Shown here: piece after piece, positions 23,187 through 34,345 of the stretch
How positions within the stretch are numbered: the first letter of the stretch is position 1
How the letters are laid out: every line of letters begins with the position of its first letter
DNA from: Nyssa sinensis
Lineage: Eukaryota; Streptophyta; Magnoliopsida; Cornales; Nyssaceae
Direction of reading: 5' to 3'
Assembly: GCA_008638375.1 (NCBI GenBank)
Contig: CM018036.1
Location: 13,006,328 to 13,070,327 of the forward strand
Length of the DNA: 64,000 bases
Program-made: the position numbers and the translations under genes
Notes under the pieces: model-generated
Databases searched by the model: none
What the model was told of the DNA's origin: nothing
The model's input: only the letters and a program-made list of their open reading frames with translations

Positions 23187-23202
23187 ATTTCTTCCAATAG
23201 AG
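23187..23202 (+). repeat. 16-bp target-site duplication, right copy
   Basis: Identical to 17611-17626, directly after the A-rich LINE tail. Confidence 0.92.
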
Positions 23203-24017
23203 TATTTTAAAATAGCAGTCTGTGAAAACACAAATACTATTCAAACTGGCAGTAGCCTCACAAAAATCAGTCAATAAATCAATATGAGAGACCAAGAGCA
23301 ACATATATTTTCAAGGTAATAAAGATTGAACTTTGGAAGGAATCAAATTGCTTTGGGAATGGTAGATGCTCCATACTTTTTTCATAAGTAAAATACATTA
23401 TTAAAAGGCAACAAATCATTTATACTCCCTAATGACAGAGTTGATACCCGATTCATTCAATGAAAGCCCCATCCAGTTGTGGCAACCGAGAGTTCCAATA
23501 TAAAGTGTGTGTGGGTGGGGGGCGCATTTCAAGGTGTTCTAGGATTTATATACCAAGGGCTCAAAATGTAATTGGAGGTTGGAACAGTTCAATCATACCC
23601 AAAACTGACACAAATACTTGAATCATAATACCAGATGTCACAGTGGGCTGAAGTAATTTCCATCTCCACCACATTCATCCCCTAAGACCTCCAAAATCGG
23701 AAATCCACTAAGCTCAATACAGGCAACCAGTCTGACCCTAGCGTATCAAAGAAAGAAATCTATATCACTAAGTGAATGGATGTGAAGGAAAAGGAATCAA
23801 CTGTCTCACTAGCCGCTTCACAGATATTACTAAATCATGGAAAATAACCATGTACTTCCCCAAATCTTTCACTTCAATAATATGCCAATAGAAGTTAAGA
23901 ATCTTACAGGCCAGTGTAGAACAAAGTTCTGACTTTGAACGCAACAAGTAAAATGCCCAATACAAGTTGAAAGCAGATGTCATAGAAATAAAATGACAGA
24001 AACTTTGAATTGCTTAC
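23203..24017. other. Remainder of the long intron
   Basis: No gene or mobile element recognised. Ordinary AT-rich intron sequence leads up to the donor at 24017. Confidence 0.5.
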
Positions 24018-24084
24018 CCAACAGAAAAGTAAATTATCCTTGGTCTTTCCCATAAGAAATTCAATAACCAATTGCATATTTCTC
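24018..24084 (-). CDS. FCP1-like phosphatase gene, 67-bp exon before the long intron
   Basis: Acceptor CTGCAG, donor GTAAGC. One base completes a lysine/arginine junction codon, and the exon then reads RNMQLVIEFLMGKTKDNLLFCW. This matches the family pattern SSRxxxNVxxVxxFLxGxxxxxLLFCWDQSxCT, in which the exon at 13187 supplies the second part. The exon therefore ends inside one of the most conserved strings of the domain, and the 10.8-kb intron follows. Confidence 0.88.
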
Positions 24085-24263
24085 CTGCAGAAAATTAAGA
24101 AATACATAAGTCAGGAACATGGCAGTATTATATATAAAATGGAATGAAGCATTACCAGAAAATCTCAAATAAAAATAATAATAACAAAAACATGTCCAAA
24201 ATTGCAATATCAATGAGGAGAAACAAATTAAAAAATTAAAAGAAGAAAAAAGTTGAAGAGTAC

Positions 24264-24345
24264 TTGGTTCTTGACGACCAGACACCTACATTAAATCTCT
24301 CAAAGCAAAACTGCAGAAAATCGTCACAGAAGGGCCTCTTAAAAA
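24264..24345 (-). CDS. FCP1-like phosphatase gene, 82-bp exon with the WSSR motif
   Basis: Acceptor TTTATCAG, donor GTACTC. With one base from the previous exon it reads VFKRPFCDDFLQFCFERFNVGVWSSRT. The hydrophobic VGVWSS strand corresponds to HAD motif II, whose serine or threonine contacts the phosphate in active enzymes. The KRPFxDxFLxFCFERF block is typical of plant FCP1-like proteins. Confidence 0.9.
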
Positions 24346-24441
24346 CTGATAAAGAAGGCAACAATCAGGTCAGAACTATGCTGTTGGACAACAAATAATT
24401 AAATTCATTTCCAATAATTACCCATTTTGGTTAGTTCTCAC

Positions 24442-25537
24442 CTGGTTTGTGTGCTATTATTGTGTCTGCTTGATATCCATAAGAGACATATTGAACAATA
24501 TCAGCAAGAAGTCCGTTCACATCAAGGATAAGAAGTTTTCTTCTGGAACAGCCAGTAAGGGCTCTTTCAGGTGAAGACTGCACTACCTGTAAAGTGTGTT
24601 CCTCTTGGTTGATGACTAGGCTAGAAGCATCTTTTATTGCACCCGACTTTGATGATGAAGAAATTGCATCTCCCATCTTGGATTGTGTGTCCAAAGTATT
24701 CCTGTCCAGGTGCTCATGGAAAAGATCATTGCCAGATGCACCAACCAAAGCTTTGTCCTCCTTGAAACTTGAAGATCCATGAATATTTTCTTCCGCAGAA
24801 TAAACATCCTGTGCAGCATCTTCAATAACATTAATTTTAACGCTGTTAGCTTGTTCAAAATTTGTTTCTAGGAGGCCTACAACAGAGTCATTCTTCACAA
24901 AACCATCTTCTTTAATGGTCTGTTTTAAAGTTTCCATCTGAACTCTCTTCTTGCTTTCCTTCAATGCAAGTTCACCAACTGAACAGCCACCTAAGACTTT
25001 CTCTATCGAACTATCTTCCACAGCCTGCAACGAGGTGCCATGTCCTGCTGTCACATCTCTTTCCGATGTATTCACTAAATTGACAGGCGCAAGTTCTTCA
25101 TCAGAGTGGTCCCAATAAGTATCTACCATTTTGTTTTCTACAACAAGCACTGAGGACCCAGCACCCTCCTCAATGGATTTCAAACTGTTTCCTAGGGAAT
25201 TAGATGCCTTTGTTCTTTTCCGGTGACAAATTTCGACTTGTTTCTTTCTCTTATATGCTGTACTATCCATTGCCCTAGGTGATATAACATCAACCTCAGC
25301 ATAGTCATCGTGTTTCTTTGTTGAACTAGTATCCACACACTTGGGGAAATTACAGACCTGCTCTGCAACTGCAGAAACAGGGTTCACATTCACTTCCTCA
25401 AAATAATTAATATTAGTTAAATCCGAGCTGGGCCTGCCATCACCCTCTTGACGATCGTGACTTGTACTATTGCTTTCCAAGGCATTATACATCTTCTTCT
25501 GCTCCTTTACCTCATTCATATCCTGAGACAAACTCAT
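24442..25537 (-). CDS. FCP1/NIF-like HAD-family protein, large exon with linker and motif I
   Basis: Main exon of the minus-strand gene. The first in-frame ATG is at 25537; an in-frame stop lies a few codons upstream, so this is the earliest possible start in this frame. Residues 1 to about 325 are hydrophilic, acidic and Ser-rich with no recognised fold, and include a basic patch KRKKQVEICHRKRTK that could be a nuclear targeting signal (inference). The end reads RRKLLILDVNGLLADIV, motif I of the FCP1/NIF HAD domain, which continues over five further exons. All phases agree and the conceptual product is about 562 residues. Related proteins act as, or derive from, protein serine phosphatases. 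Here motif I is D-V-N-G-L rather than D-x-D-x-T, so activity is uncertain. A split N-terminus or an upstream exon is possible. Confidence 0.85.
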
Positions 25538-26085
25538 TTCTGCATCATATCATTTTTATTTCCAAATCTGCCCTTAAGCACGTAGTAACTGGAGGTTATG
25601 CAAATGATTCTCTTTGTAGGGCACTAGTCTTCACTGAAGAAGTATCCTCTGGATCATTATGTTGTCTATCATAACCTTTCAGGCATTACGCCTTCTCTAC
25701 TGATTGTTTCTCTTTTTCTTCCCCTGCCCAGAACTCAAGCCTGCAAATTGTGTTCAACTGAAGGCATCATAGAAGAAATTCTTTCCAAGGGAGAGTTCTT
25801 CAATGAAGTATCCTTTAGAAGATCACAATTTATAACATTGTTTTGCAGGGGATTGTGCCTCCTCTTCTGCTTCTTTCTCTTCTTCTTTTTCTTCCATGAA
25901 TTGGATTCTGCATTATAATGTAGACGTGAACCTTTATCTAAGGGAGTTTCTTTCCCTGAAGGAATTTCAGTTCTCCCACAAATCCTAGCGCTACCATTCA
26001 GCAATTGCTCCCTCGTTTTTTTGTTCTTATTGGATCAATATCCACAGGTACCAATTTCGCCTTTGCAGCTTTTTCACAATTCAGT
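25538..26085 (-). pseudogene. Decayed or mis-framed N-terminal coding sequence of the FCP1-like gene
   Basis: Upstream of 25537 the minus strand still looks protein-coding but changes frame. One frame reads LNCEKAAKAKLVPVDIDPIRTKK up to an A7 run at about 26016-26022. A different frame then continues TREQLLNGSARICGRTEIPSGKE and a lysine-rich stretch (WKKKKKRKKQKRR) to a TGA near 25735. A third piece at about 25.58-25.68 kb (GYDRQHNDPEDTSSVKT) resembles the end of the second piece, which suggests an internal duplication. Either one base was lost from the A-run (or is a sequence error) and further splicing removes the stops, or the N-terminus has degenerated and translation starts at 25537. Confidence 0.55.
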
Positions 26086-26089
26086 TGGA

Positions 26090-27400
26090 GAAGATGTAGA
26101 TTTACTATTTATACTCTATTCCTTTGCACCCCTTTATAAGCAAGGCCTAGGGGCTTCAATAAAGTCAACAGAAACCAAAAATAAGTCTCATTTAACATAA
26201 GAAATAACAACATGGTTTAAAAGTCACATCTTCTATATCTAAACATGCAAGCAACCAAATGTCTGATGCAAAAGTTCAACACTTCTCATAAAGAAATAAT
26301 AAAGATTCTTGCCAATGTGTTAGAAAAGGAAATGAATATAGAACTAAAATTTCAGTAACACTGAGCTCAAAGAAAAGATTCACGTGAGAAATCATTGTTT
26401 TCTTGCATGTAAACAACTCATTCGTAAAAGGTGTGTTAAAAAGAATGGATCTTAAGATTATCATCCTCCCCCACACCTTTTTGTAAGACAAAAAACAATT
26501 TAAAGCAAAATACATACAACTGGCCAACAAGAACCTATAATCCCAATTCATTTAACATCCAAATAAATCATCTAAAATCTGAAAGTGCACTATAGTTTCC
26601 TAAAAATGTAAACCAAAATATTGACAACAGCTAAACAAGCATATACAAAATATTATTGAATGAATCAACCTGCACAAGTAGTTAATTATAAAAAAATAGG
26701 ATAACCCAGTGGAGTTATCATCCAAAGCCTCCAACTAGATGACAAATCTTTAACGTACTCTTTAAGCTGATGAAGCTAACTGGTGCCCTCATTCCCCATA
26801 AAACAAGAAAACAGCCTTCTTTGATATTCACATAATAAATGGACACACTAGGACTGAAATTTTCCACATACTATACACAGGAAACAAGATGAAAAATTCC
26901 TAAAATTAACATATTGTATCATCTGAAAAGACATAAAACCTTGTTTCCTATAAATACTCAACTCAACAAAGCCTTATCTCAACTATTAGGGGTCGGCTAC
27001 ATGACTCATGTCTCGCCATTCTGCTCTATTTAAAACCTTCCTCTCAGTGAGACCACACATTATCATATCTATTTTCACAATCTCTACCAAAGTTAATTTT
27101 GATCCCCCCGCCCTCTAGCACGAGTCTCAATTAAGAGAGAGTAATCCAGCAAATGCCCAGAAAAATCTAACAAGGAGAATAAGAAAATAACCCTCCATTA
27201 ATTAAAATCGGAGTACGCCATAAATCGACCAACATCAAAGTAAAAGCATAGCAATTTCCCTGTAAATGGATAATTTTAGAGAGAGAATGCAATAACAAGG
27301 AGAATATATTAAGGAGCAATAAACGAGTGAATTGACGCAGTACTCTTAGTTAACTTGGTGACAATTGACAAACATTGTTATAGAAAGACGCCAGGCTACC
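26090..27400 (-). other. Probable 5' intron of the FCP1-like gene
   Basis: No exon recognised. At 26958-27003 it contains CTCAACAAAGCCTTATCTCA followed by GGGGTCGGCTACATGA, a dispersed repeat string I recall from many plant genomes. The rest is AT-rich. Confidence 0.4.
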
Positions 27401-27404
27401 GAGG

Positions 27405-27660
27405 GCGTTAGAGAGAGAACCTTTGCGTCTGGCCCGCGGTGCTAGAAACACACGCGTTCCCGATGATCAGAGAAGGACGCGATTCCACAAATGATAAACG
27501 CAAGCAGATGCAATTCTTAAGAGAGAGAGAGAGTTTGGACAGAGAAGAGAAACCTTTGCGCCTCGGAAAATCCACCATCGCCTTCTTAGAAGCACAGTCG
27601 TTCACGGTGACCAGACAAGGACGCAACGCAATTTGACAGAGAGAGACAAAGAGAGAAGAT
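27405..27660 (-). promoter_or_regulatory. 5' leader/promoter-proximal region of the FCP1-like gene with a duplication
   Basis: The minus strand is CT-rich and GCG-bearing, unlike the AT-rich surroundings, as expected of a plant 5' leader. Two related blocks are visible: AGAGAACCTTTGCGTCT...GATGATCAGAGAAGGACGCG (27412-27480) and AGAAACCTTTGCGCCTC...GTGACCAGACAAGGACGCAA (27548-27630), about 136 bp apart. No TATA box is obvious. The transcription start is inferred to be near 27.6-27.7 kb from the composition change only. Confidence 0.45.
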
Positions 27661-27849
27661 GAAGCGAAAGATCAGAGTCAGAAAAGGGGTTGGGTGATGT
27701 GCTCGTGAATGGTAACGAAGAATAGTGAGAAATCAGATGTAACCAAAGCACCGGAAAAATTAAATTTTGAGTAGTTTTTGTTTTTAACGGGAATATACGT
27801 TCCATTATCTCAATGTACAAAATTTCAGGTTTAAATAAAATCATGTCAA

Positions 27850-29810
27850 TTTTTTATATATAAAAAGGTCATTTTATTAGATAAATTACATTAAATATTT
27901 TTAAAGTTTTTTAAAATTATATTAATTCCTTTTAAAAAAATTTAAAATTATACTGATATTTTTTATGTTATCAGACGATCAATTTTATTTATTTTTAAAT
28001 AACAAAACAGCTAATTTTATTTTATTAGTTTTATATTTTTTTTCAATTTTGATCATTTTTTTTTTCTTTTATTTTCAAATAAATATTAATTAAAATTTTA
28101 AATTTATTTTTATATAAAATAAAAATAAATTATTTATATAAAATCTTTAAAAAAATAGTTTAAAAATTAGTCAAAATTATGGACAGTTTTATCATTTAAA
28201 AAAAATATTTGATTGAAGAAATATTTTTAATTTGTCAATAACAATAGAGATGTGTCAGTGTATGTAATTCATCTTTTTATTTTTTATTCAAGTTTGGATC
28301 ATTTTTTAAATAATTTATCATTTTTTATAAATTGCACAAGTAATAGTTTTTAAAAAATATTTTATCACAATGTGATTAAGTAGATTTATCATTTAAAACT
28401 TGACATAATTTCTTGTATTATAAAAGTGGACATTTACCCCATTTATTATAAATTAGAACTAAAGTAAAATCATTAATGCCATTAACATAAAATACCAAGA
28501 GTAAGATAGATTCATATTCTTCCTAAATTTGAGGGTATAAAAGTTCACATAATTTTCTAGTGGTATGATTCAAACTGAAATTACTTGCACATTTAAGGTA
28601 TGAAAGACACGCATCATCTATTTTGACAAAAAAAATAAAAAATTTTACTTTTGTCCTTAATTAAGGGGAGAGTTAATTGTTAATTTTTAAACTATATAAA
28701 ATTATGTGAAAACGGAGCTAAACACGCAAGGAAAAGTGTAATTTTTCCTAAGAATAAACTTGGACAAAAACATAAATATATTTACATATAAAGACAATTT
28801 CAAACTTTGTTTACTTCACCTAACACATTTATCTATAAGTGAATTAAAATCAATTAGTTTAGGATTTGTTTGATAACGCTTTTTTTAATAAAAAGAAATT
28901 TTTAACTTTTTAACTTTTTTTTATTTAAAAACAAAATGTAAAAAACAAAAACACATTTGATAATCATCTTTAAAAAATAAAATAAACCAAGCATTACTTC
29001 TAATTTTTTGTTTATTTAAGTAAAAAAAAAACTTAAAAAGCTTTACTAAACAGACTAAGTTCTTTATCTATTTGTAGCAAACTAACTTAATTATATTTGT
29101 TGATGGGATTAAAGTCATTAATCAGTATCGGTCTCATTTAAACATTAATATTAGCAATGTAAATTACTATAAAGAATCAATCATGAAATTATTTCTATGT
29201 TATATAATCATAGGATCAGATTAGATTATTTAAATTCATATTCGATCTATTTAACTAAAAAAGTTCATGAATTTCAATTTGGGTCTGGACCATAGAAATA
29301 AATTCTTTATATATTGATAAAATTCAAATTGGATTTGACCAGTGTGGAGAATAAATTGAAGCGAGGCCTATGCAAATAATTTAAGGCAAATGCTAAATTG
29401 AAGTCTGAGACAAGTTGGGCCCAGTGTGGAAATGGTCAATTGCCCGTACACTTAGTGAATGAAAAATAATAAAAATATAATTTAAGGGGCTCTTTTATAG
29501 GTATATAAAAAAAAAAAAAAAAAATTGAAGGCAACTCTTAATTTTTTTAAAAAAATAGAAGTAACAAATCAAAATTTCAAAAGTAACTCCAACCTTCAGA
29601 TTTAGTTTCTTCACTCAACACATCAAAAGATCATAAAACTTTAGCTATTTTCTTTTCTTATGTGAAGTAATAGCCACACTCTTTGAACTTTTTTATCTAT
29701 TTTTTTAATTTTTGATGTAATGGTTCGGGTAAAAGGGAACAATGGGAGAACCCTTTTCTTATCTACAAACCTCCCAAAATGCGAAAGTGAAAAAGTTAGT
29801 GGTTTGGTGA
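27850..29810. other. Very AT-rich intergenic DNA, no gene seen
   Basis: Long T and A runs and no recognisable protein or element ends. It separates the 5' end of the FCP1-like gene from the 3' side of the SURP/CCCH gene. Confidence 0.5.
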
Positions 29811-29816
29811 AGATAC

Positions 29817-29873
29817 ATACATATATATATATATATATGAAATTTAACCTTTTTTTACTAAGTGCATTGCGGA

Positions 29874-29913
<40 letters not shown>
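29817..29913. repeat. Two (AT)n microsatellites
   Basis: (AT)n tracts at about 29817-29838 and 29879-29912, separated by 40 bp. The ORFs on both strands result from the repeats. Confidence 0.85.
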
Positions 29914-29917
<4 letters not shown>

Positions 29918-31120
29918 TCATTTTCCCTTTTCTTTACCTTTTCTAAGAAACCTTTAAAACTTACAAAACATATATAACAAACAAGATAAAGGGACGACCT
30001 AAGACTAAAGAAAGAGAATTATACAAAACAAGTTGAGCCAATTAAAAACACAACCAAACCAAACTCTATTAAGATTCTACACCAATTTTAAATGTATACA
30101 ATCTTATCCCCCAAACACTCTAAAGTCTATTGAAAGCATGTTTTGTATGCAAAATAAATTAGACATTCCACGAAATAAAATAAGAAATGAAATGAGAATG
30201 AAATAAAAATTACCCATCTAAGTAAAATAAAAATTACTTGAAATAATTTTTAATAAAATGCTTATTCCGTTATTTCATGAAATAGATATTTTCAATTATA
30301 CTAAACAAGAATAAAGAACGAAAAAGTTAAAACATTCTTAAAATGCACATTTTACTGTACCAGACATGACAGCAAGAGGGAAGAGTCCAAATTCAATATG
30401 CACGGCTGGACATGATTAAGCTTCACCTTCTAAGAGATCCATGACGATTATAATCATTATATGCTTCCATTTTCTTCAGTAAATGAATCCTTCAGCTACT
30501 AAACCATTGAATTCTGCCCTCGTTCCTGAAAACCCCAAATGCAGATTTTCCCCTATGCAAACTCACTTTGGAAATTTTGCTCCACATACCCTTCACAGTG
30601 CTATCTATAATCTGTCTGATAATACAACGCTGTCATTAAAGGATTATATATGATCCAATCCCAGCCATAAGAAAGGGAAAGGAACCTCTAAACTGTCATC
30701 AAACTTGATACAGGTAAAGCTTCTAGTCTTCCATAGCAAATAATGCAAAAAAGACACAAAAAGAGCAATGGTATGAGTAAATGTTGATTAAATTTACACA
30801 CTCGTCCTTGGATGCACTGACCCAATGGTTATTGGGTCAAGGTTACAGACAATTTATAAACTCAAACATCTTGAATTCAAATCTCACAAAAACTAGTTTA
30901 CAAGTCTCCTCCAGTATCGCAATCGACACCTGTGTAAGCCACAACACAAACAAAAGGGGAAAATGCATGTCTCCCTCAAAATATTCAGAGTAAATGCCTA
31001 GGAATTTGAAAAAATGTTAGACACAACGCAAATTGGCAATAGCATGGAAATGTATAGAATCTTGAACACAATGATCTAGAACTACAAAGTTCACTCAAGG
31101 CCTGATAGATCAATCATTAA
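29914..31120. other. Non-coding flank, nothing recognised
   Basis: A-rich on the plus strand, no exon-like ORF. Part may be distal 3' flank of the SURP/CCCH gene. Confidence 0.4.
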
Positions 31121-31123
31121 CTA

Positions 31124-31375
31124 CTACAATGCCCCACACAAAAGATCATACGCAAGCCACGGCGCTGACACCGCAATATTGCATGAGGTAGGGTTCTTTA
31201 AAACTAAATTAATTTCCAAAACCATAGCTTCTACTGGAAAACAAATTGCAGGAACTTCTGGGTGGATTACAATGTCCATGAGCCCGCTTTGAACCAATAG
31301 ATGAGACTTTTCGAAAGTAGACCCAGATGCAAAAAATGTAGTAGTTCCATTCAAATCATATCTACTGACGATCAC
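31124..31375 (-). other. Unassigned 83-residue ORF
   Basis: An open frame of more protein-like composition than its neighbours, with MDIVIHPEVPAICFPVE and PWLAYDLLCGAL before a TAG. The upstream end has no ATG in frame. I recognise no domain and see no matching splice partner. It could be an orphan exon, a pseudogene fragment or chance. It lies about 2 kb beyond the stop of the SURP/CCCH gene, on the same strand. Confidence 0.2.
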
Positions 31376-32602
31376 TCAATACATGTATAGCTTCCACTAG
31401 CCTATCCCATTTCAATTGGAAGCACCAGGAGATACTGAAAGAAAAAGAAAAAGAAAACACACAACACACACAAAACAAAACAATAACGACAAACTTTATC
31501 TCAAACTGCAGAACCAAGTAGATGGTGACATCGGTTTCACAGCAGCAAGTAAATTAAATGATGATCTAATAGCCAAAAATTGGATGATGTTTGATCCAAA
31601 ATTACTGTATCGATGAGAATCCTAAAAGCAAAACTCGTACCACTTGAAATCCTTCCAAAAGCTGAAAAATTCTTGCGCTCCTGAATATGGTAAAGCATCG
31701 TTGAAGTCAAAAGAGCTTTACAAAGGGGATACATAGCAGTTGACTTAGGGTAGAAGAAGATGAGACTTATCGTCCCCAACCCCAATGCCCACTCAGTCCA
31801 ACCAAAAGAATGTTCATTTCATTTAGCTCCCACAAAGGAAAAGCACATGGCCAGTTCACAACAAAATCTGGAACAAATGGAAACCAATGCACTAAGAAGT
31901 TGAAAAAAAATACAACAGTCAGAAGATGAGAACAACTGGAAGCTCCACCAGGATCTGAACCTCTCTCCTAGGCTTGACCTATTTTTAAGGAGAACCTGCA
32001 GTGGCTGCCAGCCATTCTTACCAAGCTCTCTATATTTGTCAACCAAGTTGAATCTTCTACTGCATTACAAGAAGAGTCTTGCTCTTACTGATATAGTGAT
32101 ATAGAATTGGCCCTGGAGTCATCCTAAAAAAGTGGAGGTCTAGAAGATCCACAGAAGTGAAATTTGTTTCCTGATGCGAAGGAGGAACCAAAAACAATTT
32201 GCAGAGAAATCTTGGATGTCTTGAGTCTTGTAAGTGAAACACTTGCCAGATAATTGTTCATAGGGTCCAGTGCACAAAAGTCTCCCACACTTTCTCAAGT
32301 TTATAATCCATTTCAGAGAGCAATAACAATTACCACCTCAGATTAATAAACTTTGCTCACTAGCTGAAATTCAAAAAACTCAAATGACCATTTCAACTCA
32401 AGAACATCTAGGGGAATAAGTTCTCAAACAGTATAACAAACAGTTATTTCTATGACCAGTAATGGAATAAGTTCTTGTTTCTCTTGTTAATATATTTATA
32501 TCTATATATGTTTGATAAGGTCATACATTCATATTTAGACCAAACTTAAAAAGAGTACTATGACAAAAAAAAAAGAAGGGAAGATGTGTTGGAACCATAA
32601 AA

Positions 32603-32620
32603 GGGGGGGGGGGGGGGGGG
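32603..32620 (+). repeat. G18 homopolymer
   Basis: Eighteen consecutive G on the plus strand (C on the gene strand). Confidence 0.85.
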
Positions 32621-33325
32621 ATATGAAATTATAGTGGTGGAAACAAATTGCTACATCTTTGTTTTTCCATCAGAATTTTCAATAAGCTCCCCACTTTGAA
32701 GTCAAATTTTCCAACTAATGACTATCTTGAAAGTGTAGAAGGATGATGTATCTAGCTGAGAAACAATTGTACAGATGGGATACTTTACAAACATTTTATG
32801 CTATTATGTAGACAGAAATAACGATTAAAAAGGAGCAAAAGTAAAAAAATAAAATAAAAAAATACTAACAGAATTCACAGAAATGCAGTACATACAAGTT
32901 TTGGAGCTTCCTCAGAACTTTGCTGAGGTCGGAAATTCAAATTATCTTCACTAATTAAGTTCATCATCTCATGGTCTGGGGTATACTAGCAGGTACTAAC
33001 TTTACAAACCATAGCATGTACTGACATTTCCTCCCAACACCAGCAGCAGTTCCCCCTTTTCATAGTTCTGCCATCCAAAACACAAAGTTTTAGAGCTCCA
33101 ACAAACTAGAGTTATTAACCAAACAGTAGCATAGATACACACGCATACAAAACCCAAAACAAGCATAGTACTCGGAAAAAAGAAAGAGCAAAGCCCTTGT
33201 TAATTTCTTCTAGTCTCCCTGGTCACCAAGGGCGAACAGCCCACAGTGCCCTCTTCCTGGTCTCAAGAGACATTTTCTACATATATAATAAGTACATACA
33301 CATACATATATTTAAATTACATACA

Positions 33326-33333
<8 letters not shown>

Positions 33334-33368
<35 letters not shown>
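33334..33368. repeat. (GA)n microsatellite
   Basis: About seventeen GA units after TGTGTGT. Confidence 0.9.
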
Positions 33369-33370
<2 letters not shown>

Positions 33371-33439
33371 GATCAAAAACTTACAAGTCTAATTAAATTT
33401 TCTGCCATTGCCAGCTGGAACCACAGCTAATACCAATTT

Positions 33440-33469
33440 TTATACTTTGACATACTTATCAACATAGCC
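33440..33469 (-). CDS. SURP/CCCH gene, terminal 30-nt micro-exon
   Basis: After the acceptor CTGCAG the minus strand reads GYVDKYVKV and TAA (33442-33440). The preceding large exon ends in phase 0 with KLTKLVM and a GTAAAC donor at 34859. The joined C-terminus KLTKLVM-GYVDKYVKV is as I recall it in plant relatives. Without this splice, translation would run into the intron for about a dozen unrelated residues before a stop at 34803. Confidence 0.85.
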   Translation of the reverse strand, partial: GYVDKYVKV

Positions 33470-34314
33470 CTGCAGAATATGTAGTCAGAAAAATGTTGCT
33501 TAAAAATAATTTGACAAAAGCATCATGTACAATCAACAAAACAAGAAGGTTTACCTCAGCAAATATTATAACATATAAGATCTCTGAAAGTTATTTGTTT
33601 GTTTCAGAGACCCCAAAAAAAAAATTCTACCATTTTCCACCCAAAAAACAATTCAATGTAGGAAAGCAGCATAATTGTACTACAGTACAACTCATAAACA
33701 ACAAAACCTTGAGTTTGCACTCAAACCCGCTGTTTTAGACAAACATGTCTTAAGAATAGCTGTTTAAAAAAGAGTTTTACTTTCAATGGAAACTTAATAA
33801 ATAAATAATAAAGTGATAACTAAAAGCCCCATAAACACCTTGATTTGGAGGCAGTATGTCCATTTATGATAAAACTCGTTTTGCTAAAAACTAAGGCCTT
33901 GTTTGGATGACTGGATAAGAAGGTGGGATCGGATCGGATAGGATATAAAATCATGTGAGATATTGAATATCCCCATCTAGTATTTGGAACTGACTCGGAT
34001 AAAAGGCATAGATATGTTGTTATATCTCATTCCTATATTTGAGTACCTACCGCATATAAAGTTCGGTCTTTAAAAATTATTTTTATGAAAGTCATTTAAT
34101 TTTTTTTTTTTCAAATATATACATACGAGGTATCTAAAATTAACATTTTATTCACAAATCAATTGTAAAATCTAATAACTATAATCATAATATTTTAGAA
34201 TGTGATTGTGCAAATATCACTCAAAATACAATAGTATCTCACTTTCGAGGTGACTCAAAAAAATTCATGGTTCGTATTGCTAGGAATCATCCAAATCAAC
34301 AATTACATGTGTGC

Positions 34315-34345
<31 letters not shown>

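Larger units (their letters stand above)
13188..24017 (-). other. 10.8-kb intron inside the catalytic domain, filled with transposons
   Basis: The donor is GTAAGC after the LLFCW codons at 24018, and the acceptor TACAG lies before 13187. The intron carries, in plus coordinates: a palindrome-rich patch at about 13.67-13.83 kb, CT repeats, a hAT-like MITE, a truncated L1 containing a solo LTR, a minisatellite and a near-complete L1. These insertions account for most of its length. I see no separate host gene inside. Confidence 0.85.
31376..33439 (-). other. Probable 3' UTR and downstream flank of the SURP/CCCH gene
   Basis: No convincing exon. Contains G18 at 32603-32620 and a (GA)n tract at 33334-33368 (CT on the transcript strand). 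How far the 3' UTR extends cannot be read from sequence. Confidence 0.4.
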
